Assembly: GCA_963665785.1 (NCBI GenBank)
Contig: OY762456.1
Span: 2,542,001 to 2,606,000, forward strand
Source of the DNA: UBA7455 sp026713185
GTDB lineage: Bacteria > Pseudomonadota > Gammaproteobacteria > Pseudomonadales > Azotimanducaceae
Direction: 5' to 3'
DNA length: 64,000 nt
This document shows, piece after piece, positions 55,281-63,633 of the stretch. The notes beneath the pieces are model-generated. The model saw nothing but the letters and a program-made list of their open reading frames with translations, was not told where the DNA came from and ran no database searches. Each line of letters begins with the position of its first letter. Within the stretch, counting starts at the first letter, position 1. Made by a program: the position numbers and the translations under genes.

Positions 55281-56113
55281 TTTCCATTGACGCGTGCGTA
55301 GGTGGTACGATCCTTGAAGGTCCTTCTTACCGTTGCAACATCAGGCAGGGTTACAACTCTGTCTCCATTAACCTTTAACGGCAGGTCAATTATATCACTG
55401 ACATCTTCAATGATGGCGGGCACCTTGATGGAGAATCGACCCTCACCAGTGTCGATATTACCAGCCGGGATCAGGCGATTATTGCGCAGGATGGTGTTGA
55501 TCAGTTCTTCGCCGGAAATCCGGTAGGACTCAAGCGCTACCGGGTCTATTATTGCTTCCAGAACTTCTTCCCGGTCCCCCTGCAACTGGGCATCCATCAC
55601 CTCCGGTAATTCTTCAATTTCATTACGTACTTCCAGAGCGATATTGTAGAGAACTCTCTCCGGTACATTCTGACCCACGAAGTTGATCTGCAGAATTGGA
55701 AAATCCGCCGTACTCATTTCCCTGATAACGGGTTCTTCCGCTGTATCCGGTATTTCCGGTTTTGCCCGGTCCACTGCTTCCCGCACATCAATCAATGCCG
55801 AATCAAGATCATAGTCAGCATCAAATTCAACCACGAATTGAGCTATGTTCTCCGAGGCGTATGCAGTGAGTTCCTTTACCCCTTCCACCCGACGCAATTC
55901 TATTTCAAGGGGGACTACCAACAGCCTTTCCGCATCTTCCTGGGAAACCCCTTCATTGATTACCGAGATCGCGAAAATCGGCACTTCTATGTGAGGATCA
56001 CTCTCTATGGAAATACTGTTCAAGGAGACTATGCCGGCAAGCAGCACCATAAACATGATCAACAACGATGTCCGGGTTCTGGCTACTGCCGCGTCAATCA
56101 TGGCATACATCAT
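55281..56113 (-). pseudogene. RND efflux permease, N-terminal part (split by IS1380-family element)
   Basis: The 5' part of the RND permease gene, running ATG 56113 (MMYAMIDAAVARTRTS) to the IS junction. The first helix LLIMFMVLLAGIVSLNSI and the first porter loop (IFAISVINEGVSQEDAERL, AENIAQFVVEFDADYDL-like ENIAQFVVEF) are typical of RND pumps of the AcrB/MMPL-like efflux set. The open frame continues 40 bases into the element to a TGA at 55241, giving a spurious 290-residue product. The membrane-fusion partner lies just upstream (gap 81 bases). The pump is broken here. Confidence 0.9.
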
Positions 56114-56194
56114 TCACTCCCCATCCCTGCACTCACCGGTATAAGCCACCCGACCTGACATTTGTCATACTGCATAATGCACCAGAGATTCCCG

Positions 56195-57286
56195 TTAATA
56201 CGCCGTCGAAAAAACCGGATTGACTTCTTCTCCCGGGACGACAAATTCCTGACCTACTGTGATGACTGTCGAAATGTCAGGCAAGCCGGTCACCCAGATA
56301 GCGCCATCGGCATCACCCACAATCTCCACAGTATGAAAGTACACGATATTTCTCTTGTCAATGGTCCTCACTCCCATCCGGCCTTCATCGTCAAGTGTCA
56401 GCAAAGCCGGGGAAATTCTCTGGGCCATTACCGTTTCCACAGGGATATCTATCTGCACAGACACTCCACTGGGGATGGAATAGTCCGCATTGGGAACCTG
56501 AACTTCTATACCGTAGGTACGAGTATCTTCATCAGCGGTTTTTCCGACAAAAGTCACAGGTCCGTTAACAGCAACCCCGTTGGACACAACTCCCCTGGCC
56601 ATGGCGCCTGTTCGAACATTACCGAACTCTCTTTCTGGAATACCGCCCACCAGCAGCATTGGGTCCAGATCAACCAGTGTTGCGCAGGCGGCGCCTGGCG
56701 TGACGTAGTCTCCCGGTTCCAGTTGCACTTCTTCTATAACGCCGGCAAAGGGTGCGGAAATGTCCAATCGGGACAACTCCAGACCTGAGCGTCTGACACT
56801 GGCTTCTGCTGCCGCAAGCCCCGTCCTGGCCCGGGCAATGACGATCTCTGATTGCAGGCCTTCCTTTGACAACTGCAAAATGCCCTCATATTCCATTTGC
56901 GCCTGGCTCAATTCGGCCTTGGCTTCCGCATGCGCCACATCCCGATCATCCATTGAGATCCGGCATAACATCTGATCCTGCTCAACCCGGTCACCACGTT
57001 CAACAGGTCTTTCAACCAGTGTTCCGCCAACCTGGGCACGGACAACAACAGTGCGCTTGTTTTGGGTCCGTCCCCTGATTGTCGCGTAACGAATCTGTTC
57101 ACTCGCGTGGATCAGGCTTACACGCACGGAAGTCAATGGGCGCTCCTCGTTGATCATCTCTGTCACGCGATTCTGTGTAGCGATATTGATTGGCGGTTCT
57201 GGTGGTTTATCCCGTAGCTGACCGGATGCCAGCCACAGGCTCGCCAGTATCGCAATGACGATTGCGGAAATGTATGTACGACGCAT
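56195..57286 (-). CDS. RND efflux periplasmic adaptor (membrane-fusion protein)
   Basis: A 363-residue adaptor with an N-terminal membrane anchor (ISAIVIAILASLWLASG). The barrel-sandwich half-motifs are VRAQVGGTLVERPVERGDRV and LDISAPFAGVIEEVQLEPGDYV; a coiled-coil hairpin lies between (AEAKAELSQAQMEYEGILQL). A beta-barrel domain follows, DPMLLVGGIPE, and the C-terminus ends EEVNPVFSTAY. It would link the RND permease to an outer-membrane channel. Its permease partner is split by the element, so the adaptor is likely orphaned. No TolC gene is nearby. Confidence 0.9.
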   Translation of the reverse strand: MRRTYISAIVIAILASLWLASGQLRDKPPEPPINIATQNRVTEMINEERPLTSVRVSLIHASEQIRYATIRGRTQNKRTVVVRAQVGGTLVERPVERGDRVEQDQMLCRISMDDRDVAHAEAKAELSQAQMEYEGILQLSKEGLQSEIVIARARTGLAAAEASVRRSGLELSRLDISAPFAGVIEEVQLEPGDYVTPGAACATLVDLDPMLLVGGIPEREFGNVRTGAMARGVVSNGVAVNGPVTFVGKTADEDTRTYGIEVQVPNADYSIPSGVSVQIDIPVETVMAQRISPALLTLDDEGRMGVRTIDKRNIVYFHTVEIVGDADGAIWVTGLPDISTVITVGQEFVVPGEEVNPVFSTAY

Positions 57287-57326
57287 GAATGATCAACAAA
57301 CTTGATGTGGAGCGCATCTTATCCTT

Positions 57327-58472
57327 TTACATCTTCAATTTCACCTGCAACTTCTCCGGCCCCCCAAGACGATTGAACTGCGTCCGGTCCTCTTCGGTAA
57401 TGGTGATTTCGTCCAGGGCATTAACCATAGAAGCCACCGCAATCCTGCCTTCCAGTCTCGCAAGATGGGCGCCCAGGCAATTGTGAATGCCGTAGCCGAA
57501 GGCGAGATGAGGATTGGGGTCGCGGTCAATGATAAATTCACCTGCCCGGTCGAATACCGACTCGTCTCTATTGGCAGAAGCAATCAGGGGAACCACCAGA
57601 ACTCCCTTGGGTAACAATGTGCCGGCAAGTTCTGTTTCACAGGTAGTCCGTCTTACCGTTGCCGAAAATGGCGAATAGAAGCGCAGGGTTTCTTCTATAA
57701 AGGACGGTATCAATGTCCGGTCTTGTTTCAATGCCGTGAATGTTTCCGGCATTTCATCAAAAACCCGGACACATCCCGTGATCAATCCCGTGGTTGTTTC
57801 GTTACCCGCAATCAGCAGCAAACGACAAAAACTCAACAGTTCCTGATTACTGAGTCGACCCTCTTCCGTTTCGGTTTCAACCAGCCGACCCAGCAGATTA
57901 TCCACCGGTTCATTGCGGATGCCGGCAATTCGTTCAAGGAAATAAGCGTCCATTTCCGCAGCGGCCTGCATGACTGATTCATCCGGTTGTGCAAACAGAA
58001 TCTCGGCGATATTGCTGAAAATGGTATCGGACCAGTGTTTGAATACGCCAAGATTGCCGTCTTCCACACCGAGCATTCGTGCAATGACAGTCACTGGCAG
58101 CGGCGCAGCGAGGGCCTCGACAAGGTCAACATCTTCTTGTTGGCACATCGCCTGCATCAGTTCATCACATTTTTCCGAGATCAGGTCGTGCTGACTCTCG
58201 ATATGACCCGGTTTGAAGGCATAACTGACCAGTTTGCGCAGTCGATTGTGCAATGGCGGATCGCTGAACAACATGGATGGCCCACGTTCATCAGGTGGCC
58301 GTGTCGAAACATCGGATGAAAATGTCCTGTTATCACGTAATAACTGCTGTACATCAGAATAACGGGCAACCTGCCAGAATCCCCCGACACCGATGCATAC
58401 CGGATTTTCCTGTCTCAGGGTGCGGTAATAGGGATAAACTCCCTCGTCACTGTTCTCACTGGTCTCACTCAT
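57327..58472 (-). CDS. Cytochrome P450
   Basis: A 381-residue soluble bacterial P450. The heme-binding Cys is in AFGYGIHNCLGAHLARLE; the I-helix motif is LLIAGNETTTG; the ExxR motif is IEETLRFYS. The start ATG 58472 follows GAGG. It lies 40 bases upstream of the adaptor gene on the same strand, so P450, adaptor and RND permease may form one operon. No ferredoxin gene is adjacent; the nearest ferredoxin/reductase pair is at 33.5-35.1 kb. Substrate unknown; hydroxylation plus export of a compound is a possible theme. Confidence 0.93.
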   Translation of the reverse strand: MSETSENSDEGVYPYYRTLRQENPVCIGVGGFWQVARYSDVQQLLRDNRTFSSDVSTRPPDERGPSMLFSDPPLHNRLRKLVSYAFKPGHIESQHDLISEKCDELMQAMCQQEDVDLVEALAAPLPVTVIARMLGVEDGNLGVFKHWSDTIFSNIAEILFAQPDESVMQAAAEMDAYFLERIAGIRNEPVDNLLGRLVETETEEGRLSNQELLSFCRLLLIAGNETTTGLITGCVRVFDEMPETFTALKQDRTLIPSFIEETLRFYSPFSATVRRTTCETELAGTLLPKGVLVVPLIASANRDESVFDRAGEFIIDRDPNPHLAFGYGIHNCLGAHLARLEGRIAVASMVNALDEITITEEDRTQFNRLGGPEKLQVKLKM

Positions 58473-58856
58473 CGACTACCTCGTCTTATCTGATTCGTTT
58501 CTGCTGAACATAAATAGCAACAAGCAGTTTCAAACGCGCTTGACCGATCACGACATATACACACATAAACCACAGAACAAAGGACAAAACAGTTACAGTT
58601 TAACCTACGCAGTCCGGTTTTCTTCAGAAATTACAAGACGGCCATTATAGTCAGCTGAACAAATTGAAATGATATTAATCGTGCCTGTCAGGTTGATTGA
58701 ACACTTGGTGTGTATCGAATGACTTTGTACTCATAACATTTCTCAGATTGACAAGATAAATAAAAATGTTAGAAACAAATAATTGTTGTAAATTCAGATT
58801 AACATGTTATATTTATCGATATAAATTGAACTTTGAATAATATTTGTCTAACTAGC
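58473..58856. other. Intergenic region, AT-rich, with a possible promoter for the AAA ATPase gene
   Basis: About 385 bases with no gene. The right half is AT-rich. TTGTAA (58786-58791), a 16-base spacer and TATATT (58808-58813) could be a promoter reading toward the ATPase gene. The base-composition change begins here, near 58.6 kb. Confidence 0.4.
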
Positions 58857-60071
58857 ATGTTAAGAAAACTATTAATTGAAAACTTCTTTTCGATTAAGGA
58901 AGCACAGATTCTTGATTTCGGTGTGCCCAATAATGTACCGGATTTACCTGGTTTTGGTGTAAATAGGGAAATATCCACTGTCAGAATTCCCAAAGTCATT
59001 TCCATTTTTGGCGCTAATGCGTCGGGTAAAACAACCGTATTGCGAGCGATTGGATTTTTACGCTGGTTTTTGACCAGTTCGTTTCACCAGGCCCCAACAG
59101 AAAATTTGACTATTTTACCCTTCGGCGATACTGACGGCCAAAATGGGATTTCACGATTCGAAGTCGAATTCGACAGCAACTTAATAGAGAGTGATAAGCC
59201 TTGTATTTATCGATACAGTCTGGAATTAAAACATGATTCCGGTTTTAGTAATTCAAGCAAGCCAAAACTTAGTCCCATTGTTAAATCAGAAAGTTTGTAT
59301 TATGCGCCGGCGGGTAAATTCCGCAGACTTTTCCATCGTGAATGTGGTCGAATCAAAGATTCACCTGAATTTAAGGTGAAAGTCAAAAATTATCCACCAC
59401 AAACTTTCCGGGATAATGCCAGTGTTATACCCACATTGGCCCAATATAATCATAAAATTTCCAATAATTTCATATCGGTGTTGTCTACTGTTTATACCAA
59501 CGTTTGGTTATTGCAAAAACATGATTTCGATTTGAAAACAATAATCAACTATTATGCGTCAAACGAGGGGGTACTGAAAAAGCTGAACAGTAAAATACGG
59601 ATGTTGGATTTAGGCATTGAGGAAGTTGTAATCAATTCAAATTACAATAATACGCCAATGCCTTATTTTAGGCATTGCGGGCTGAAAAATGAATTGGCGC
59701 ATCTAGCTGAATCACAAGGAACATTAAAGTTTTTTACCATATTCCCTTATATAAATTTTCTTTTGGAATCAGGGGGATTATTGGTTTTGGATGAAATTGA
59801 TAATGATATTCATCCAGCACTGATGCCGGAAATCCTCAGGTGGTTTCACGATGAGCGAATGAACCCGCATCACGCACAATTATTTATGGCATGTCATAAC
59901 GCGTCAATACTGGAACATCTTGAGAAGGAAGAAATCTATTTCACAGAGAAATCCTCTGACGGTAAAACTGAGATTTACGGGTTAAAAGACATTGCCGGGG
60001 TCAGGAGAGTAGACAATTTTTATAAAAAATACTTGGGTGGTGTATTCGGCGCCGTACCGAATATAGGTTGA
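58857..60071 (+). CDS. AAA ATPase, AbiLi/RloA-like (defence candidate)
   Basis: A 404-residue ABC/SMC-like AAA ATPase of the AAA15/AAA21 kind. MLRKLLIENFFSIKEAQ begins the N-terminal strand pair; Walker A is FGANASGKTTVL (51-62). The signature-like AESQGTLKFF precedes Walker B GGLLVLDEIDNDIHP near 310-325; LFMACHNASIL gives the H-loop. This layout is that of AbiLi and RloA, partners of RloB-domain proteins. I choose ATG 58857; TTG 58833 is less likely. The RloB gene follows 12 bases downstream but is split by an insertion. The gene is AT-rich relative to its neighbours, consistent with transfer. Role in phage defence is inferred from the pair. Confidence 0.82.
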   Translation: MLRKLLIENFFSIKEAQILDFGVPNNVPDLPGFGVNREISTVRIPKVISIFGANASGKTTVLRAIGFLRWFLTSSFHQAPTENLTILPFGDTDGQNGISRFEVEFDSNLIESDKPCIYRYSLELKHDSGFSNSSKPKLSPIVKSESLYYAPAGKFRRLFHRECGRIKDSPEFKVKVKNYPPQTFRDNASVIPTLAQYNHKISNNFISVLSTVYTNVWLLQKHDFDLKTIINYYASNEGVLKKLNSKIRMLDLGIEEVVINSNYNNTPMPYFRHCGLKNELAHLAESQGTLKFFTIFPYINFLLESGGLLVLDEIDNDIHPALMPEILRWFHDERMNPHHAQLFMACHNASILEHLEKEEIYFTEKSSDGKTEIYGLKDIAGVRRVDNFYKKYLGGVFGAVPNIG

Positions 60072-60083
60072 GATTTATTCCAA

Positions 60084-60517
60084 ATGGCAAGAAGAAAACC
60101 GAGAAAAAGGGTTTTCCTTGGGTCTGAGGGAATCAGTGAAAGAAACTACGGACAATATCTGAGGAAAATTGCTGACGAACATGATTTACAAATTCATCTC
60201 GATTGTGTCCTCCCAATTGGCGGTGGAGACCCATTAACAATAGTTGAAGAATCAATTAAGTCATTAAATCGAAATACAACAAGGCACGGAGAATATTGGG
60301 TAAAAGCCATAATGTTGGATTCAGATAAATTAGGTGACAATGCTGAAAGGGATAATTTAATACCCCCATTAATCGAACGCAATAATATCAAACTGATCTA
60401 TAGCACCCCAAATTTTGAAGCTTTACTGTTAAGGCATTTCCCCGGATGTGAGAATAGAATACCGCCTGCTAAAGAATCATTAAACGAACTAAGAAAAGTC
60501 TGGCCTAACTACACTAA
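60084..60517 (+). pseudogene. RloB/AbiLii-like gene, 5' part (split by ISAzo13-family element)
   Basis: The 5' part of an RloB-domain gene. The Toprim-like residues are VFLGSEGISERNYGQYL (Glu), VKAIMLDSDKLGDNA (Asp-x-Asp) and IYSTPNFEALLLRHFPG. The open frame continues into the element to a stop at 60543-60545, but the native protein stops at ...WPNYTK. The last three bases here, TAA (60515-60517), are repeated after the element, and the 3' part at 62425-62545 rejoins in frame to give 184 residues. Its ATPase partner, 12 bases upstream, is intact. The pair resembles AbiL/RloAB; RloB is broken. Confidence 0.85.
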
Positions 60518-60651
60518 GGATCGGCGCAAAAATAACATCCTCTAAAACGTCTTAATACTGCCGCATCAGGGATCTTTTGAGATTGTCCTTGGCGTTGCCT
60601 TTTGCGCTATTTTGCGTCTTTTTGATGCTGATCCATTGTTAAGTCATCATA

Positions 60652-60696
60652 ATTATGTCACCATTACGCTTATTATAATCGTAATGGTGACATAAT
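60652..60696. repeat. 45-base near-perfect palindrome before the transposase start
   Basis: Perfect 17-base arms (60652-60668 and 60680-60696; ATTATGTCACCATTACG and its complement) flank an 11-base centre that is itself nearly palindromic (TTAT-T-ATAA). The right arm ends at the transposase ATG. It has the form of an operator for a dimeric DNA-binding protein or of a transposase binding site. Confidence 0.85.
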
Positions 60697-62394
60697 ATGC
60701 GTCCTTCCGAATTCTCTACCGATAACCTCACTACCTTGTTGCGTCGACAAACTATCGCAACCATGCCCGAATTGATGGCGGCGCTGGGTACCGATGCCAA
60801 ACGAACCGTGTTTCGTAAACTCAGGACGCTGGCTTACCGTAGCAGTTATTCGCATCGTGGCCGCTATTACACGCTTGATGAGTTAGCCGACTTCGATGAA
60901 CGCGGTCTGTGGTCCCACCAGGATGTTTGGTTTTCGAGCCATGACACCTTGCTGTCGACCGCCGCCGCGACGGTGGCGGCGTCGGACGCCGGCTATTTTG
61001 TCGACGAACTGGACAACGTGCTCCATGTCGGGACCAAAGATGTGTTGCGCAAACTGGTTCTTGACGTACGCCTGACACGGGAGCAACTCACCGGGCAATT
61101 CCTGTATTGTGCCGCTTCCCCGGGGCGTAAAACACAGCAGTTGCGGCGTCGCCGCGCGCTGCTGGCCGAACCGGGCATCGCCAAGGCGTTCCCCGGTGCA
61201 GACATGATCCCGGATGAACTCAGCGCGGCGCTGGTGTTGTTCGTCAGCCTACTCGACGAGCAGCAGCGCCGTCTCTATGCGGGGCTTGAGTCGTTGAAGA
61301 GCGGGCGTGGTGGCGACCAACGCATGGCCGACCTCATCGGACTCGATAGGGGCACCATCGCCCGCGGACGGCGTGAGTTGTTGGCACAGGATGTGGCGTT
61401 TGATCGGGTGCGCCGGGCGGGTGGTGGACGTCCGTCGGTGGAAAAAAAACGCCGGAAGTCATCGCCAAAATCCAGGCGCTGATGGCGCACGAGACCGCGG
61501 GGGATCCCATCAGCGGCCTGAAGTGGACCCGGCGCACTACCGAGCGCATTGCCACTGAGCTGCGCGCTGGGTATCGAGATCTGCGCTCGCAGCGTTGCCC
61601 GGCTACTCAAACAAATGGACTTTTCGCTTCGGGTCAACCACAAGCAGCGTTGTTGCGGGACGCCACACCCCAACCGCGACGCCCAATTTGAGCGTATCTC
61701 CGCATTGCGCCAACGTTGTGCCACACAAGGCAGCCCCATCATCAGCATCGATACCAAGAAAAAGGAGTTGGTCGGTGCATTCAAAAACCCCGGCGCCAAG
61801 TGGGACCGCGAACCGGTGCGCGTTAACGACCACGACTTCCGTTCTGATGCTGATGCCCGCGCCGTGCCGTATGGCATCTACGATGTTCAGGCTAACCTGG
61901 GCACGGTGTTCGTGAGTACCTCCCACGACACCCCCGGGTTCGCCGTCGACTGTGTCGAGACGTGGTGGCGCACCGAGGGTTGTCAGCGTTATGCCGATGC
62001 CAGGCACCTGACGATCCTCGCTGACGGTGGTGGCAGCAACGGTTGCGTTTGTCGCGCTTGGAAGTACGGTCTACAACACCAGCTCTGTAATCGGCATGGC
62101 CTCACCGTTACCGTCGCTCACTATCCGACCGGTGCTTCAAAGTGGAATCCGATTGAACATCGACTGTTCAGCGAAATCAGCAAGCACTGGGCTGGACAGC
62201 CGCTCGACAGCCTTGAAACTATCCTCAACTACATCCGTACAACCACCACTGCCACCGGTCTGCGCGTTCGTGCCGAACAGTTGTGCAAGGTCTACCCCAA
62301 GGGCATTAAAATTACCGATGCCCAAATGAAGCAACTGAAAGTCACCAAGGACAAGGACCTCCCCCGATGGAACTACACCATCCAGCCTGCTTAA
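60697..62394 (+). pseudogene. ISAzo13-family transposase with two frameshifts
   Basis: Frame 1 codes 261 residues, with a helix-turn-helix-like N-terminal part (PELMAALGTDAKRTVFRKLR) and then the ISAzo13 start (LVLFVSLLDEQQRRLYAGL). At an A8 run (61442-61449) a -1 shift is needed to continue as TPEVIAKIQALMAHETAGDP and SGLKWTRRTTERIATEL. Near 61560 a +1 shift restores the first frame at LGIEICARSVARLLKQMD. The rest is intact: IISIDTKKKELVGAFKN, VNDHDFRSDADARAVPYGIYD, ILADGGGSNG and KWNPIEHRLFSEISKHW. With both corrected the product is about 565 residues. The shifts are opposite and 0.1 kb apart, so both real indels or both assembly errors are possible. Confidence 0.82.
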
Positions 62395-62421
62395 TATCGG
62401 AACTTATTCTTGCGCGGGCCC

Positions 62422-62545
62422 TAAGGGGGTTGATGCCAATTCCCTCTATAGACAATTGGGTGAAGATGGCCTCTGGCGCGCCGTTAATGTAGAAGATGAC
62501 TTAAGAGAATTTCTAAATAGTATTGGCTTTAGAAATATCCGATAG
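62422..62545 (+). pseudogene. RloB/AbiLii-like gene, 3' part
   Basis: After the second TAA target copy, GGGGTTGATGCC continues the rloB frame: GVDANSLYRQLGEDGLWRAV then NVEDDLREFLNSIGFRNIR and TAG at 62543-62545. Family members keep a Lys after the Tyr (YTK) and a Leu-Tyr pair soon after, as here. The next 160 bases to hicB hold nothing I recognise. Confidence 0.78.
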
Positions 62546-62707
62546 CAACATTTCTCTGATACCCGATAAGCAACATCCAAACCGACGTCTGAAAGTGGAG
62601 TACGATGAGCGCCGATCCCACGGGAACAGAACGCTTACGTTGTTTCTGTGGTACACACTCTTAGATTCGAAGTTTCAAATGCACGAGATTGGGAGGCAAA
62701 CCTTGCC

Positions 62708-62929
62708 CTACTCGTAGACAGTATTCACGTCGACAACAGTTGCTGTACTATGTGGTTCCGGTACCAACTCACCGTGTTCACGCAAGCTCTCAATATGATA
62801 CTCAATAGCCTGTCGGATCTCGCTGACTGCCTCATCACTTGTGCCCCCGGTGGCGACGCAACCAGGCAGGTCGGGTACAAAGGAAGCATAGTTTCTCGGA
62901 GATTTCTCAATAACGATGGTGTATTGCAT
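62708..62929 (-). CDS. hicB: HicB-family antitoxin
   Basis: A 73-residue HicB antitoxin: N-terminal partial RNase-H fold, YTIVIEKSPRNYASFVPDLP, GCVATGGTSDEAVSEIRQAI and EYHIESLREHGELVPEP. HicB neutralises the HicA mRNA interferase. Its ATG at 62929 lies just after the remnant of hicA, the usual order. The frame is intact while hicA is truncated, so the antitoxin outlived its toxin. Confidence 0.88.
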   Translation of the reverse strand: MQYTIVIEKSPRNYASFVPDLPGCVATGGTSDEAVSEIRQAIEYHIESLREHGELVPEPHSTATVVDVNTVYE

Positions 62930-63042
62930 CTTTCATTCACTCCTTTTCCGGCTTGCTTCAAGACGCTAGACCATGTCCCTCCAGGGAGGTCATCACCTGG
63001 CTTACCAGCAATAGTCACGGTACCGGGCTTGTCTGAGTGGTT
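62930..63042 (-). pseudogene. HicA toxin, C-terminal remnant
   Basis: From 63042, after an in-frame TAA at 63045-63043, the minus strand codes NHSDKPGTVTIAGKPGDDLP then GGTWSSVLKQAGK, the typical second half of HicA. The N-terminal about 25 residues with the dsRBD start and catalytic His are missing, so no active toxin is made. No stop is seen at the usual end; the frame runs on into hicB to 62725. Confidence 0.72.
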
Positions 63043-63109
63043 TTAACTTCTTTATTCAGGTTGTAACGAAGCAGTGAGAGCTTACTCGGTGATCACGTGC
63101 ACTGCTTTG

Positions 63110-63238
63110 TTATAATCGCCCTTTGTGGCTTGTGAAGTCGGCTCGTTTCCGGTGTGACCCCAACCTCCGCACCTCCAGGCTCTTGAGATCGTATTCGGGC
63201 CGAAGCTCGTCTGTCCTTGCTGGCTTATCCTTTTTCAT
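63110..63238 (-). pseudogene. BrnT-associated antitoxin, truncated
   Basis: The minus strand frame MKKDKPARTDELRPEYDLKS then LEVRRLGSHRKR and ADFTSHKGRL resembles the N-terminus of small antitoxins found after BrnT toxins (DELRPEYD-x2-L). Relatives run on for about 60 more residues, so this one ends early at TAA 63112-63110. The ATG at 63238 overlaps the end of brnT (ATGA), as in live pairs. Confidence 0.6.
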
Positions 63239-63510
63239 AGTCTCTTCTTTATGCCGGTGTCACTGATCTTCACACCTTCTCTGGCGATAATCAGTCGGAT
63301 GGTGTCTCCTCTTTGTGTGTAGGAGACAATCAGTAAACGGACATGTCGTTACTCACCAACAACCAAATAGCGAAGTTCCTCATAGGAATGATCGGGATCG
63401 TAGAAATCGACGTAGAGCGGATCATCTAAAACGGTCTTTGCCTCGCCAAACGAGACTTTGTGATCTGTCAGATTGATTGCTGCTTTCTCGTCATCCCACT
63501 CGAATTCCAT
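63235..63510 (-). pseudogene. BrnT-family toxin with in-frame stop
   Basis: The BrnT start MEFEWDDEKAAINLTDHKVS and FGEAKTVLDDPLYVDFYDPD followed by HSYEELRYLVVGE is normal. TAA at 63351-63349 then interrupts; beyond it the same frame continues RHVRLLIVSYTQRGDTIRLI with IAREGVK, matching the second half of BrnT, to TGA at 63237-63235. Family members have Ser after GE, so TCA to TAA explains the stop. Total length 91 codons, normal. The toxin is most likely inactive. Confidence 0.8.
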
Positions 63511-63633
63511 ACGAGAGAGAGTGTACCACAGACCTGAAAGTGTTATGCCGTTCACTGACAGGGAAGATTTAAGCCGTTGAAAACAAGGGACGTACCACAT
63601 ATATTATGTATTCACTCTTGATCCACGAGAAAA

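Larger units (their letters stand above)
60518..62421 (+). mobile_element. ISAzo13-family insertion sequence (1904 bp)
   Basis: Left end GGATCGGCGCAAAAATAACATCC (60518-60540) and right end, inverted, GGGCCCGCGCAAGAATAAGTTCC (62399-62421) match at 17 of 23 positions. The target duplication is TAA (60515-60517 and 62422-62424). The transposase is carried on the plus strand with two frameshifts. Removal restores rloB. Its GC content is clearly higher than that of the flanking rloB. Confidence 0.85.

Noticed and set aside
60545..60651. Coding sequence between rloB and the transposase
   Set aside because: The region is inside the ISAzo13-family element and shows no gene with a start and ribosome site.
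61442..61449. Programmed -1 frameshift as normal transposase expression
   Set aside because: Possible for the A8 run alone, but the product would stop at 61691; a second, opposite shift is needed, so decay or base errors are more likely.
62725..63018. A 97-residue protein on the minus strand
   Set aside because: It is the hicA remnant read past its end through hicB in another frame.
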